Source of the DNA: Nocardioides sp. Arc9.136
Lineage (GTDB): Bacteria > Actinomycetota > Actinomycetes > Propionibacteriales > Nocardioidaceae
Assembly: GCF_030506255.1 (NCBI RefSeq)
Contig: NZ_CP113431.1
Coordinates: 2,544,001-2,608,000 of the forward strand
Direction of reading: 5' to 3'
Length of the DNA stretch: 64,000 nt
Shown piece by piece: positions 37,216 to 45,353 of the stretch (its first letter is position 1; every line of letters starts with the position of its first letter). The notes beneath the pieces are model-generated. The model was given only the letters and a program-made list of their open reading frames with translations, did not search any database and was not told the origin of the DNA. The position numbers and the translations under genes are program-made.

Positions 37216-37221
37216 ATGATA
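37216..37221 (-). promoter_or_regulatory. -10 element of the SOS-controlled small gene
   Basis: TATCAT on the minus strand, 6 nt before the ATG at 37209, in the geometry of a leaderless promoter. The LexA box lies in the spacer/-35 region. Confidence 0.65.
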
Positions 37222-37229
37222 GGCCAGGA

Positions 37230-37245
37230 TCGAACACGCGTTCGA
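37230..37245. promoter_or_regulatory. Perfect LexA (SOS) box
   Basis: TCGAACACGCGTTCGA fits TCGAAC-N4-GTTCGA at every fixed base. It lies between the K+ channel stop (37269) and the 64-residue gene, so the small gene is the only sensible target. Confidence 0.9.
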
Positions 37246-37268
37246 ACGGGCCGTCGGCCCGACGACGC

Positions 37269-38378
37269 TCAGTCGGCGTCGGCGACGTCCTCGTTGTGCG
37301 TGCCCGGCCGCGGCGCCCACGGCAGCTCCTTGGCGGGGCGCACGACGATGAGCCGGTCACCACGGGCGAGCAGGGTGACGACCGGGTCGAAGTACCGGTA
37401 GACCTTCTCGTCGCGGACCACCGCGATGACCTGGTCCGGCAGCGTCTGCGGCTGCTTGCCGACCTCGGTGACGAGCAGCTCCCGCTCGGCGACCTCGAGG
37501 CCCTCGCCGTAGGACAGCAGGTCCTCCATCACGGTGCCGAGCGGCGGCGACAGCGTGGAGAGCCCGAGCAGCCGGCCCACCGCGTCGGAGGAGGTGATCA
37601 CCGAGTTGGCGCCGGACTGCTTCATCAGCGGCGCGTTCTCCTGCTCGCGCGCCGCGGCGACGATCCATGCGGTGGGGTTGAGCTGGCGGACGGTGAGGGT
37701 CGCGAGCACGTTGGAGTCGTCGCGGTCGGTGGTGATGATGACCTGGTCGGCCTCGATGACGCCGGCGCGGCGCAGCACCTCCCGCCTCGTCGCGTCGCCG
37801 GTGACGACCGCGAGGCCGTCGGCGTGCGCCTCCTGCAGCGCCAGCGGGCTGGGGTCGACGATGACGACCGACTCGCGCGCGAGCCCGTTGTTGACGAGCG
37901 TCTCGACCGCGCTGCGGCCCTTGGTGCCGTAGCCGACGACGACGACGTGGTGGTCCATGTTCTTCCTCCAACGGGCGACGCGGAACATCTCGCGGCCCTG
38001 CGAGGCGAGGACCTCGAGGGTGGTGCCGATCAGCAGCACCAGGAACGCGATGCGTGCGGGGGTGATGACGAAGGCGTTGACCAGCCGTGCCGCGTCGGTG
38101 ACGGGCGCGATGTCGCCGTACCCGGTCGTCGACAGCGTGACGGTCGTGTAGTAGATCGCGTCGATCAGGCTGATCGTGTTCGTCGGGTCGTTGCCGTCGC
38201 GGTAGCCCTCGCGGTCGAGGTAGACCAGCAGCACCGTCCCGACGAGGATCGCCAGGGCGGCGAGCAACCGGCGGCCGAGCTCCCACCACGGCGAGCGCGC
38301 GCGCTCCGGCAGCGAGACCAGGCCGCGCCCGCCCGGGGCGAGGGGCTGCCCGGAGGTCGGGTCGACGTCGCTGGGCAC
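37269..38378 (-). CDS. Potassium channel with RCK (TrkA-N/TrkA-C) domain
   Basis: A 369-residue ion channel. After a basic N-terminus come one helix (LLAALAILVGTVLLVYLD), a pore loop with selectivity filter TTGYGD at residues 84-89, and a second helix (FVITPARIAFLVLLIGTTLEVL). The cytoplasmic RCK domain begins VVVVGYGTKGRSAVETL, with nucleotide-binding VIVDPSP and VVTGDATRREVL, then a C-terminal ligand subdomain. This MthK-like layout suggests gating by Ca2+ or a nucleotide. TAGGTT lies 6 nt before its GTG. The YihY-like gene lies 9 bp upstream on the same strand. Confidence 0.93.
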   Translation of the reverse strand: MPSDVDPTSGQPLAPGGRGLVSLPERARSPWWELGRRLLAALAILVGTVLLVYLDREGYRDGNDPTNTISLIDAIYYTTVTLSTTGYGDIAPVTDAARLVNAFVITPARIAFLVLLIGTTLEVLASQGREMFRVARWRKNMDHHVVVVGYGTKGRSAVETLVNNGLARESVVIVDPSPLALQEAHADGLAVVTGDATRREVLRRAGVIEADQVIITTDRDDSNVLATLTVRQLNPTAWIVAAAREQENAPLMKQSGANSVITSSDAVGRLLGLSTLSPPLGTVMEDLLSYGEGLEVAERELLVTEVGKQPQTLPDQVIAVVRDEKVYRYFDPVVTLLARGDRLIVVRPAKELPWAPRPGTHNEDVADAD

Positions 38379-38387
38379 GCGAGGAAC

Positions 38388-39383
38388 CTACCGGTCCCGC
38401 GCACCCAGGTGACGCAGGCGGGTCATCAGCTCCAGCCGCGCACGGGTCGTCGACTTCTGGGGGAACACGGTGTCGAACGCCGCGTTGACCGCGGCGCCGA
38501 TCAGGACGGCGATCGCGACGATGTAGAGCCACAGCAGCACCGCGATCGGGGCGGCGAGCGGACCGTAGATCGACTTGGAGTCCGCGGCGGTCACCGTGAG
38601 CACCCACCGCAGCACGTAGGAACCCAGGATCCAGGCCACGAGCGAGAACGTCGCGCCGGGCAGGTTGAAGCTCCAGTTCGTCCGCACCGGCACCGACACG
38701 TGGTAGAGCGTGGCGAGGAAGCAGATGCACACGATCGAGACCGCGGGCCAGTAGAACGACAGCAGGAAGTCCAGGGACTCCGGCAGGGCGTCGCGCACCA
38801 GCGACGGGCCGGCGACCATGAGCGGGATCGAGAAGACGCCCGTGACCAGCGCCAGCACGTAGAGCACGAACGACAGGGCGCGGGTCTTGATGATCCCGCG
38901 GTGCCCGCCGAGCCCGTGCATGATCGTGATGGTGTCGACGAAGACGTTGAGGGCGCGGGACCCCGACCACAGCGCCAGCACGAAGCCGAGCGAGATCACG
39001 TCGAACCGGCCGCCGCGCAGCACGTCGTTCATCGTCGGCACGATCACCCCGTCGACGGCCCGCTCGGTGAGCAGGCGGGAGGACAGGTCGACGACCGCCT
39101 GCCGCACGTCCTCGACCTGCGCCGGGCTGAACCGGTCGGTCACGTAGCCGATCGCTCCCGCCATCGCGAAGATCAGGGGCGGCACCGACAGCACGGCGAA
39201 GAACGCACCCTCCGCCGCCAGCCCGGTGACCCGGTAGCGCATGCACGAGCCCACCGTCGCGACCACGAGGCGCCAGATCGTGTGCCCCATGCGCGCCAGC
39301 CAGCCGACCACGCGGTCCCGGACACCCGGCTCCGCCCGGCCCTCCCGCCGCCCCGCCGTCCGGGGCCCGGTCGCCGGGTCCAT
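38388..39383 (-). CDS. YihY/BrkB-family membrane protein
   Basis: Polytopic protein of 331 residues with about six helices and the family features YRVTGLAAEGAFFAVLSVPP near the first helix, LWSGSRALNVFVDTI in the middle and YGPLAAPIAVLLWLYIVAIAVLIGAAVNAA at the end (as GPLAAPIAVLLWLY). The family was once called RNase BN or virulence factor BrkB; its real role is unknown, with a transport or envelope function proposed. TACCGT lies 6 nt before the ATG and overlaps the promoter of the divergent AidB-like gene. Confidence 0.88.
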   Translation of the reverse strand: MDPATGPRTAGRREGRAEPGVRDRVVGWLARMGHTIWRLVVATVGSCMRYRVTGLAAEGAFFAVLSVPPLIFAMAGAIGYVTDRFSPAQVEDVRQAVVDLSSRLLTERAVDGVIVPTMNDVLRGGRFDVISLGFVLALWSGSRALNVFVDTITIMHGLGGHRGIIKTRALSFVLYVLALVTGVFSIPLMVAGPSLVRDALPESLDFLLSFYWPAVSIVCICFLATLYHVSVPVRTNWSFNLPGATFSLVAWILGSYVLRWVLTVTAADSKSIYGPLAAPIAVLLWLYIVAIAVLIGAAVNAAFDTVFPQKSTTRARLELMTRLRHLGARDR

Positions 39384-39388
39384 GGTCC

Positions 39389-39395
39389 TACGGTA
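39389..39395. promoter_or_regulatory. Overlapping divergent -10 elements (YihY/AidB)
   Basis: TACGGT (39389-39394, plus) and TACCGT (39390-39395, minus) share five bases, and each is followed by exactly 6 nt and an ATG (39401 and 39383). Only 17 bp separate the two start codons, so both genes can only be transcribed without 5' leaders. A symmetric bidirectional promoter is the simplest reading. Confidence 0.65.
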
Positions 39396-39400
39396 TCCGC

Positions 39401-41053
39401 ATGCGCACCGAGATCCGGGTCACCACGAACCAGGCGCCGCCACTGGTGGGTCACAACGTCGTCACGGCCGACCGGGCACTGTCCGAGGCGGTCCTCCGCC
39501 ACGGTTCGCAGGAGGTCCTCGACGACCTGGTCGAGCTGGGTGCGCAGGCCGGCTCGGCCGAGGCCCGCGAGCACGGGCAGCTCGCCAACGAGCACCACCC
39601 GCGGCTCACGCCGTACGACCGCTTCGGCAACCGGATCGACGAGGTCGTCTTCCACCCGTCCTGGCACTGGCTGATGGAGCGGGCCGTCGGTCATGGGCTC
39701 GCCGCGGCCCCCTGGGAGCAGCAGGAGGCCGGCGCGCCGCACGCCCACCTGCGGCGCGCGGCCGGCTTCATGGCGTGGTCGCACACCGAGCCCGGCCACG
39801 GCTGCCCGATCTCGATGACGTACGCCGCGGTGCCGGCGCTCCGCGCCGACGACGCGCTCGCCAAGGAGTGGGCCCCGCTGCTCGCCAGCACGACCTACGA
39901 CCCGGGCGTCCGCCTCGCCTCGGAGAAGCGCGGCGCGCTCGCCGGCATGGGCATGACCGAGAAGCAGGGCGGCTCGGACGTGCGGGCGAACACCACCTCG
40001 GCCCGCCCGGCCGGCACCGACGGCACCTACACGCTGCACGGGCACAAGTGGTTCACCTCGGCGCCGATGAACGACGTCTTCCTCGTGCTCGCCCAGACCG
40101 ACGGCGGGGTCACCTGCTTCGTCGTCCCCCGCGTCCTGCCCGACGGCACGCGCAACCAGCTCGACGTCGTACGGCTCAAGGACAAGCTCGGCAACCGGTC
40201 GAACGCCTCCTCCGAGCTCGAGCTCGACGGGACCGTCGCGCACCGCCTCGGCGACGAGGGCCGCGGTGTCCGGACGATCATCGAGATGGTTGCCGCGACC
40301 CGGCTCGACTGCGTGCTCGGGTCGGCGGGCCTGATGCGCCGCGCGGTGTCCGAGGCCTCCTGGCACGCCGCGCACCGCTCGGCGTTCGGCTCGGTGCTCG
40401 CCGAGAAGCCGCTCATGCAGAACGTCCTGGCCGACCTCGCGGTCGAGACCGAGGCCGCCACCGTCCTGGCAATGCGGCTCGCCACCGCGGTCGACCGGCT
40501 GCACGACCCGCACGAGGCGGCACTGCGCCGCATCGCCCTGCCGCTCGCGAAGTTCTGGGTCTGCAAGCGCACCCCGGCCATGGTCGGGGAGGCGCTGGAG
40601 TGCCTCGGCGGCAACGGCTACGTCGAGGAGTCGGTCATGCCGCTGCTCTACCGCGAGGCCCCGCTCAACTCCGTGTGGGAGGGCTCGGGCAACGTCAACG
40701 CCCTCGACGTGCTGCGGGCGCTCGGCCGCGAGCCGGAGGTCCTCGACGCCTGGATCACCGAGGTCGGCCTGGCCCGCGGCGGCGACGCCCGTCTCGACCG
40801 CGCGATCGACGACGTGCTGGCGATGCTCGGCTCGCTCATGGGCGACCCCTCCCAGCTCGAGGTCGGCGCCCGGCGGCTGGCCGGCCGGATGGCCGCGGTG
40901 CTCCAGGGCTCGCTGCTCGTCCGCTCCGGCTCCCCCGAGGTCGCGGACGTCTTCTGCGCCTCGCGCCTGGGCGGCTCCTACGACGGCACGTACGGCGCCC
41001 TCGCCGGCGGCGACCTCCGCGCGATCGTCGAGCGGACCACCCCGGTCGTCTGA
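39401..41053 (+). CDS. AidB-like acyl-CoA dehydrogenase family protein
   Basis: A 550-residue flavoprotein of the AidB branch. It has the long N-terminal region typical of AidB (PPLVGHNVVTADRALSEAV, then FHPSWHWLMERAV), GMGMTEKQGGSDVRANTT, the KWFTSAPMNDVFLVLAQ FAD site, and LPLLYREAPLNSVWEGSGNV with the Glu base, seen as YREAPLNSVWEGSGN. E. coli AidB binds DNA and helps in alkylation defence; I see no helix-turn-helix to judge DNA binding. The message is probably leaderless. Confidence 0.9.
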   Translation: MRTEIRVTTNQAPPLVGHNVVTADRALSEAVLRHGSQEVLDDLVELGAQAGSAEAREHGQLANEHHPRLTPYDRFGNRIDEVVFHPSWHWLMERAVGHGLAAAPWEQQEAGAPHAHLRRAAGFMAWSHTEPGHGCPISMTYAAVPALRADDALAKEWAPLLASTTYDPGVRLASEKRGALAGMGMTEKQGGSDVRANTTSARPAGTDGTYTLHGHKWFTSAPMNDVFLVLAQTDGGVTCFVVPRVLPDGTRNQLDVVRLKDKLGNRSNASSELELDGTVAHRLGDEGRGVRTIIEMVAATRLDCVLGSAGLMRRAVSEASWHAAHRSAFGSVLAEKPLMQNVLADLAVETEAATVLAMRLATAVDRLHDPHEAALRRIALPLAKFWVCKRTPAMVGEALECLGGNGYVEESVMPLLYREAPLNSVWEGSGNVNALDVLRALGREPEVLDAWITEVGLARGGDARLDRAIDDVLAMLGSLMGDPSQLEVGARRLAGRMAAVLQGSLLVRSGSPEVADVFCASRLGGSYDGTYGALAGGDLRAIVERTTPVV

Positions 41054-41112
41054 GGCGGCCGGCCCTGTGGACGACCGGAGCGGCGAGGAGCGACCTGCGA
41101 CAGCCTGGGGAC

Positions 41113-41999
41113 GTGCTGAGGGAGCTGGTGACCAGGTTGGGCGGGACCGCCACGCGTGCCCAGCTGCTCACCCTCGCCACCCGGACCGACCTGGCGCGTT
41201 CGCTGGACCGGGGCGAGGTCGTCCGCGTGGCGCGCGATCGCTACGTGCTGGCGTCGACCGACGCGGCGGTGTCCACCGCCCATGCGCTGAGCGGTGTCCT
41301 GTGCCTGACGAGCGCTGCGCTCCACCACGGGTGGGCGGTCAAGACCCTGCCGGAACGCCCGCACGTGGCCGTCGCCCGCAACCGTCGACTCTCCCCGGGG
41401 CACCGGGCTCAGGCCGAGGTGCACCGCGCTTCCCACCAGCCCGACGACCTCGCCGGGGGCGTCGCCACGAGCAAGGACGTCACGCTCGTCCAGTGCCTCC
41501 GCTCGCTGCCGTTCGACGAGGCGCTAGCCGTGGCCGACTCGGCAGCCCGGGCCGGTGACGTCGCGGCCCTCCGACGGGCGGCCCGGACGGCCCGAGGAGC
41601 GGAGCCGCCCGGGTCCGAGCCGTCGCAGCGGCGGCGAGCGCCGAGGCCGCGAACCCGTTCGAGTCCGTGCTGCGCGCCATCGCGCTGGACGTGCCGGGGC
41701 TGACGGTCGAGCCGCAGCGCCTGATCACCTCGGTCACGCCGTGGGTGCGCCCCGACCTCGTCGACCTCCGGCTGCGCATCGTGCTGGAGGCCGACTCCTT
41801 CGAGTGGCACGGGAGCCGGGCCGCGCTGCGCCGCGACGCCCGCCGCTACAACCTGCTGGTCGCCGACGGGTGGATCGTGCTGCGGTTCTCCTGGGAGGAC
41901 GTGATGCACGACCCCACCCACGTGCGGACCGTCCTCACTGCCGTGACCGCCCGACGTACCGAAGTCGCCTGCGCCGCCTGCACGGCCGCTCGACGGTGA
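41113..41999 (+). pseudogene. Frameshifted AbiEi-like/DUF559 gene
   Basis: Two frames together make one protein of a kind common in Nocardioides. The 5' frame (GTG 41113, VLRELVTRLGGTATRAQLLT) is an AbiEi-like helix-turn-helix and core domain through ADSAARAGDVAALRRAARTA. The 3' frame resumes as GAARVRAVAAAASAEAANPF and continues with the DUF559 nuclease-like domain (PWVRPDLVDLRLRIVLEADS, FEWHGSRAALRRDARRYN, LRFSWEDVM) to the stop at 41999. The shift falls near 41580-41610. Either the gene is broken, the assembly has an indel, or the 3' part is translated alone from the GTG at 41667. Confidence 0.75.
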
Positions 42000-42022
42000 T
42001 GCCGGAGGCACTTCGGTACGTC
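41953..42022. repeat. Inverted repeat across the DUF559 gene end
   Basis: GACGTACCGAAGT (41953-41965) and ACTTCGGTACGTC (42010-42022) are perfect inverted copies with a 44-bp spacer that includes the stop codon. Similarity extends a few bases outside. It may be a terminator for the convergent genes or a dispersed palindromic repeat. Confidence 0.7.
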
Positions 42023-42043
42023 CGCAGGTCGGCGCCCGGTCGC

Positions 42044-43444
42044 TCAGCCCGCAGGCGTGGTCACCCGCTCGTCGGTCGGGGCGTTGCCGCCGGTCTCCAC
42101 CGGCTCGTCGTCGTCGAGCATCGTGGTCTCGTCGAAGGGGGCGTCGCCGGCCAGGACGCGGTCGAGCCGCTCGTGGTCGAGGCCGCCGGTCCAGTGGCCG
42201 ACCAGCACGGTGGCGACGGCGTTGCCGGCGAAGTTGGTGAGCGCGCGCGCCTCCGACATGAACCGGTCGATGCCGACGATCAGGCCGACCCCGTCGAGGA
42301 GCTCGGGCCGGTGGGAGCTGAGCCCACCGGCGAGGGTGGCGAGGCCGGCGCCGGAGACGCCCGCGGCTCCCTTGGAGGCGATGATCATGAACAGCAGGAG
42401 GGAGATCTGCTCGCCGATCGAGAGCGGGTCGCCCAGCGCCTCGGCGATGAAGAGCGACGCCATGGTCAGGTAGATCGCGGTGCCGTCGAGGTTGAAGGAG
42501 TAGCCGGTGGGCACGACGACGCCCACCGTGGGCTTGTCGATGCCGGCGTGCTCCATCTTCGCGATCAGGCGGGGCAGCGCGGTCTCCGAGGACGACGTCG
42601 ACACGATCAGCAGGAACTCCCGGCCGAGGTACTTCAGGAGCTTGAGGATGTTCACCCCGGCGAACACCCGCAGCAGGGTGCCGAGCACGAGCAGCACGAA
42701 GATCAGGCAGGTGGCGTAGAAGCCGATCATGATCACCGCCAGGCTCTTCAGCGCGTCGACGCCCGTCTCCCCCACGACGCCCGCCATCGCGCCGAACGCC
42801 CCGACCGGCGCGGCCCACATGACCATCGCGAGCACGCGGAACACGAGCTTCTGGAGGTGGCCGAAGACCGCGAGCACCGGCTCGCCGGAACGACCCATCG
42901 CCTGGAGGGCGAACCCGACGAGCAACGCGACCAGCAGCGTCTGCAGCACCTCGCCCGAGGTCAGCGCCGAGAACAGCGAGTCGGGGATCATCCCGAGGAG
43001 GAAGTCGGTGGTCGACTCCTTCTCCCCCGCCTGCTCCTGGCCGGCGGCCGCCACCTCCTCGTCCAGGTCCAAGCCCTCGCCCGGCTTCAGCAGGTTGCCG
43101 ACGACCAGGCCGATCGCCAGCGCGACCGTCGACATCGTCAGGAAGTAGCCCAGCGCGAGGCCGCCGACCTTGCCGACCCGGGCCGCGCTGGCCACGGAGC
43201 CGACGCCGATCACGATCGTCACGAAGATGACCGGCTGGATCATCATCTTGATCAGCGCGACGAACGCCTCGCCGAGGAACGCCAGCTCAGTGGCGAAGTC
43301 CGGCGCCACGAGCCCGACGGCGATGCCCGCGACCACGGCCGCGATCACCGCGATGTAGAGGTAGTGCGTGCGGCTCTTCGGGGGCGCCTGGCCACCCGAC
43401 CCGTCAGGTCGGTCGCTCGGAGCGGCGTCGGTGGTGGCGGACAT
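42044..43444 (-). CDS. Dicarboxylate:cation symporter (DctA/GltP family)
   Basis: Predicted Na+- or H+-coupled carrier of C4-dicarboxylates or glutamate, 466 residues. Eight helices and two re-entrant loops are expected. The serine-rich loop LLIVSTSSSETALPRL, the substrate motif VVPTGYSFNLDGTAIYLTMA and FMIIASKGAAGVSGAGL are intact, and DRFMSEARALTNFAGNAVAT supplies the Asp/Arg/Asn site. A 25-residue acidic insertion sits between helices 3 and 4 (EGLDLDEEVAAAGQEQAGEK). Arg near SEARALTN suggests dicarboxylate or aspartate specificity, but this is uncertain. It stands alone, convergent with the frameshifted gene. Confidence 0.92.
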   Translation of the reverse strand: MSATTDAAPSDRPDGSGGQAPPKSRTHYLYIAVIAAVVAGIAVGLVAPDFATELAFLGEAFVALIKMMIQPVIFVTIVIGVGSVASAARVGKVGGLALGYFLTMSTVALAIGLVVGNLLKPGEGLDLDEEVAAAGQEQAGEKESTTDFLLGMIPDSLFSALTSGEVLQTLLVALLVGFALQAMGRSGEPVLAVFGHLQKLVFRVLAMVMWAAPVGAFGAMAGVVGETGVDALKSLAVIMIGFYATCLIFVLLVLGTLLRVFAGVNILKLLKYLGREFLLIVSTSSSETALPRLIAKMEHAGIDKPTVGVVVPTGYSFNLDGTAIYLTMASLFIAEALGDPLSIGEQISLLLFMIIASKGAAGVSGAGLATLAGGLSSHRPELLDGVGLIVGIDRFMSEARALTNFAGNAVATVLVGHWTGGLDHERLDRVLAGDAPFDETTMLDDDEPVETGGNAPTDERVTTPAG

Positions 43445-43555
43445 GGCGGCTCCCGGGCTCGCGGACGGTGACCGGGGCAGGTACCCGCCTGTGATCCACC
43501 CGACACCGCGCCGGCGCCCGCCCCCGACGCGGGGCGGGCCGGCCGGGGACCGGGG

Positions 43556-45001
43556 TCAGGACAGCTCGAGGCCTGGGTAGAGCGGGTGCTTGTCCAGCAT
43601 CTCGGCCGAGGCACCCTTGACCCGGTCGGCCACCCCGTCGCCCAGGACGTACGACGCCTTCGACGGCCCGCCCGCCTTGGTGGTGCCCGGCTGGGTGTTC
43701 CCCAGCACGTCGACGATCAGCTCGGCGACGCGGTCGAACTCGTCGTGGCCGAAGCCGCGGGTCGTCAGCGCGGGCGTGCCGAGGCGGATGCCGGAGGTGT
43801 ACCAGGCGCCGTTCGGGTCCTGCGGCACCGAGTTGCGGTTGGTCACCACGCCCGCGTCGAGCAGGGCCGACTCCGCCTGCCGGCCGGTGAGGCCGAAGGA
43901 GGACACGTCGAGCAGCACGAGGTGGTTGTCGGTGCCGCCGGTGACCAGGTCCGCGCCCCGCGCGAGGAAGCCCTCGGCGAGCGACTTGGCGTTGTCGGCG
44001 ACCTGCCGGGCGTAGGTGCGGAAGGAGTCCTGGCGCGCCTCGGCCAGCGCGACGGCCTTGGCGGCCATCACGTGCGAGAGCGGGCCGCCGAGGACCATCG
44101 GGCAGCCGCGGTCGACGCTCGGGGCGTACTCCTCGGTCGCCAGCACCATGCCGCCACGCGGACCACGCAGCGACTTGTGGGTGGTCGTGGTGACGACGTG
44201 CGCGTGCGGCACCGGGTCCTCGTTCCCGGTGAAGACCTTGCCCGCGACCAGGCCGGCGAAGTGCGCCATGTCGACCATGAGCGTCGCGCCGACCTCGTCG
44301 GCGATCTCGCGCATCTTCGCGAAGTCCACGCGCCGGGGGTACGCCGAGTAGCCGGCGACCAGCACGAGCGGCTTGAACTCGCGGGCCTTCGCGGCGACCG
44401 CGTCGTAGTCGAGCAGCCCGGTCGTGGGGTCGGTGCCGTACTGCTGCTGGTGGAACATCTTGCCGCTGATGTTGGGGCGGAAGCCGTGGGTCAGGTGGCC
44501 GCCGGCGTCGAGGGACATGCCGAGCAGCCGCTGGTTGCCCAGGTCCTTGCGCAGCGACTCCCAGTCGGCCTCGGTCAGCTCGCTGACGTTCTTGGCACCC
44601 AGCCGCTCCAGGGCGGGCGACTCGACGCGGTGGGCCAGGATCGACCAGAAGGCGACCAGGTTGGCGTCGATGCCGGAGTGCGGCTGGACGTAGGCGTACT
44701 CGGCGCCGAACAGCTCGCGGGCGTGCTCGGCGGCGAGCGACTCCACCGTGTCGACGTTCTGGCAGCCGGCGTAGAAGCGGTGCCCGACGGTGCCCTCGGC
44801 GTACTTGTCGCTGAACCAGGTGCCCATGGTCATCAGCACGGCCGGCGAGGCGTAGTTCTCGCTCGCGATCAGCTTCAGGGAGGCCCGCTGGTCGGCGAGC
44901 TCCTGACGGGTGGCCTGCGCGATCCGCGGCTCGACCGAGGCGATGACCTCGAGGGCCTGCGAGTACGCGCTACTGGAGAGGCGGGAGAGGTCGTCGCTCA
45001 T
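43556..45001 (-). CDS. glyA: Serine hydroxymethyltransferase, long form
   Basis: PLP enzyme that interconverts serine and glycine and loads tetrahydrofolate with C1 units. The 481 residues exceed the usual 415-430; extra sequence lies around residues 130-200 ([20 protein letters not shown] and following). Core motifs are [39 protein letters not shown] and the PLP Lys in [20 protein letters not shown] is 7 nt before the ATG at 45001, suggesting a leaderless message; the open frame further upstream overlaps the sulfur-operon promoter. Actinobacteria often have a second, standard-length copy elsewhere. Confidence 0.94.
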   Translation of the reverse strand: MSDDLSRLSSSAYSQALEVIASVEPRIAQATRQELADQRASLKLIASENYASPAVLMTMGTWFSDKYAEGTVGHRFYAGCQNVDTVESLAAEHARELFGAEYAYVQPHSGIDANLVAFWSILAHRVESPALERLGAKNVSELTEADWESLRKDLGNQRLLGMSLDAGGHLTHGFRPNISGKMFHQQQYGTDPTTGLLDYDAVAAKAREFKPLVLVAGYSAYPRRVDFAKMREIADEVGATLMVDMAHFAGLVAGKVFTGNEDPVPHAHVVTTTTHKSLRGPRGGMVLATEEYAPSVDRGCPMVLGGPLSHVMAAKAVALAEARQDSFRTYARQVADNAKSLAEGFLARGADLVTGGTDNHLVLLDVSSFGLTGRQAESALLDAGVVTNRNSVPQDPNGAWYTSGIRLGTPALTTRGFGHDEFDRVAELIVDVLGNTQPGTTKAGGPSKASYVLGDGVADRVKGASAEMLDKHPLYPGLELS

Positions 45002-45107
45002 GCGGCCCACCCTAGTGAGGTCTGCGGCCGGCGACCGCTTCCTCGCGGGTGCACCGGCGGTGTGACGTGGGACGCACCGCGACCGTAGGCACGCGGCGCC
45101 GCGGGAG

Positions 45108-45113
45108 TACCGT
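45108..45113 (+). promoter_or_regulatory. Candidate -10 of the sulfur-assimilation operon
   Basis: TACCGT, 8 nt before an ATG at 45122. That ATG opens a seven-codon frame ending in ATGA, which overlaps a 12-codon frame (45142-45180, [12 protein letters not shown]) containing one Cys codon. No convincing -35 is visible. Confidence 0.45.
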
Positions 45114-45191
45114 CTCGCATCATGGACAGCCGTCCCACCACATGAGATGTCGCCTTGTGAGCAGCACGTCCGGCCCTTGAGACTCCTTGAC

Positions 45192-45275
45192 ATGGTCTCC
45201 GCTGCAACGCACGCCTTCCTCGTGGTCCGCCGCCACGTGGACCTCGGGCGTACCCGCAGCTCGATGTGTCGCTAG
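45192..45275 (+). CDS. Cys-type leader peptide before sulfite reductase (27 residues)
   Basis: The frame opens [11 protein letters not shown] and ends [15 protein letters not shown] before TAG, 78 bp ahead of the sulfite reductase GTG. The RRHVDLxR...CR ending is the pattern of actinobacterial 'putative leader peptides' placed before sulfur genes. A Cys codon second from last would make the ribosome stall when Cys-tRNA is scarce and so alter expression of the genes behind it. I see no textbook terminator hairpin between it and the operon, so the mechanism may be translational or Rho-linked. TTG codons upstream in frame are alternative starts. Confidence 0.75.
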   Translation: MVSAATHAFLVVRRHVDLGRTRSSMCR

Positions 45276-45353
45276 CGCTGACGACGCCGACCCACGACCG
45301 ACCGCCGCGCCGCCCCCGAGGCCGCGCCGCACACCAGCGCGAAGGACACACCT

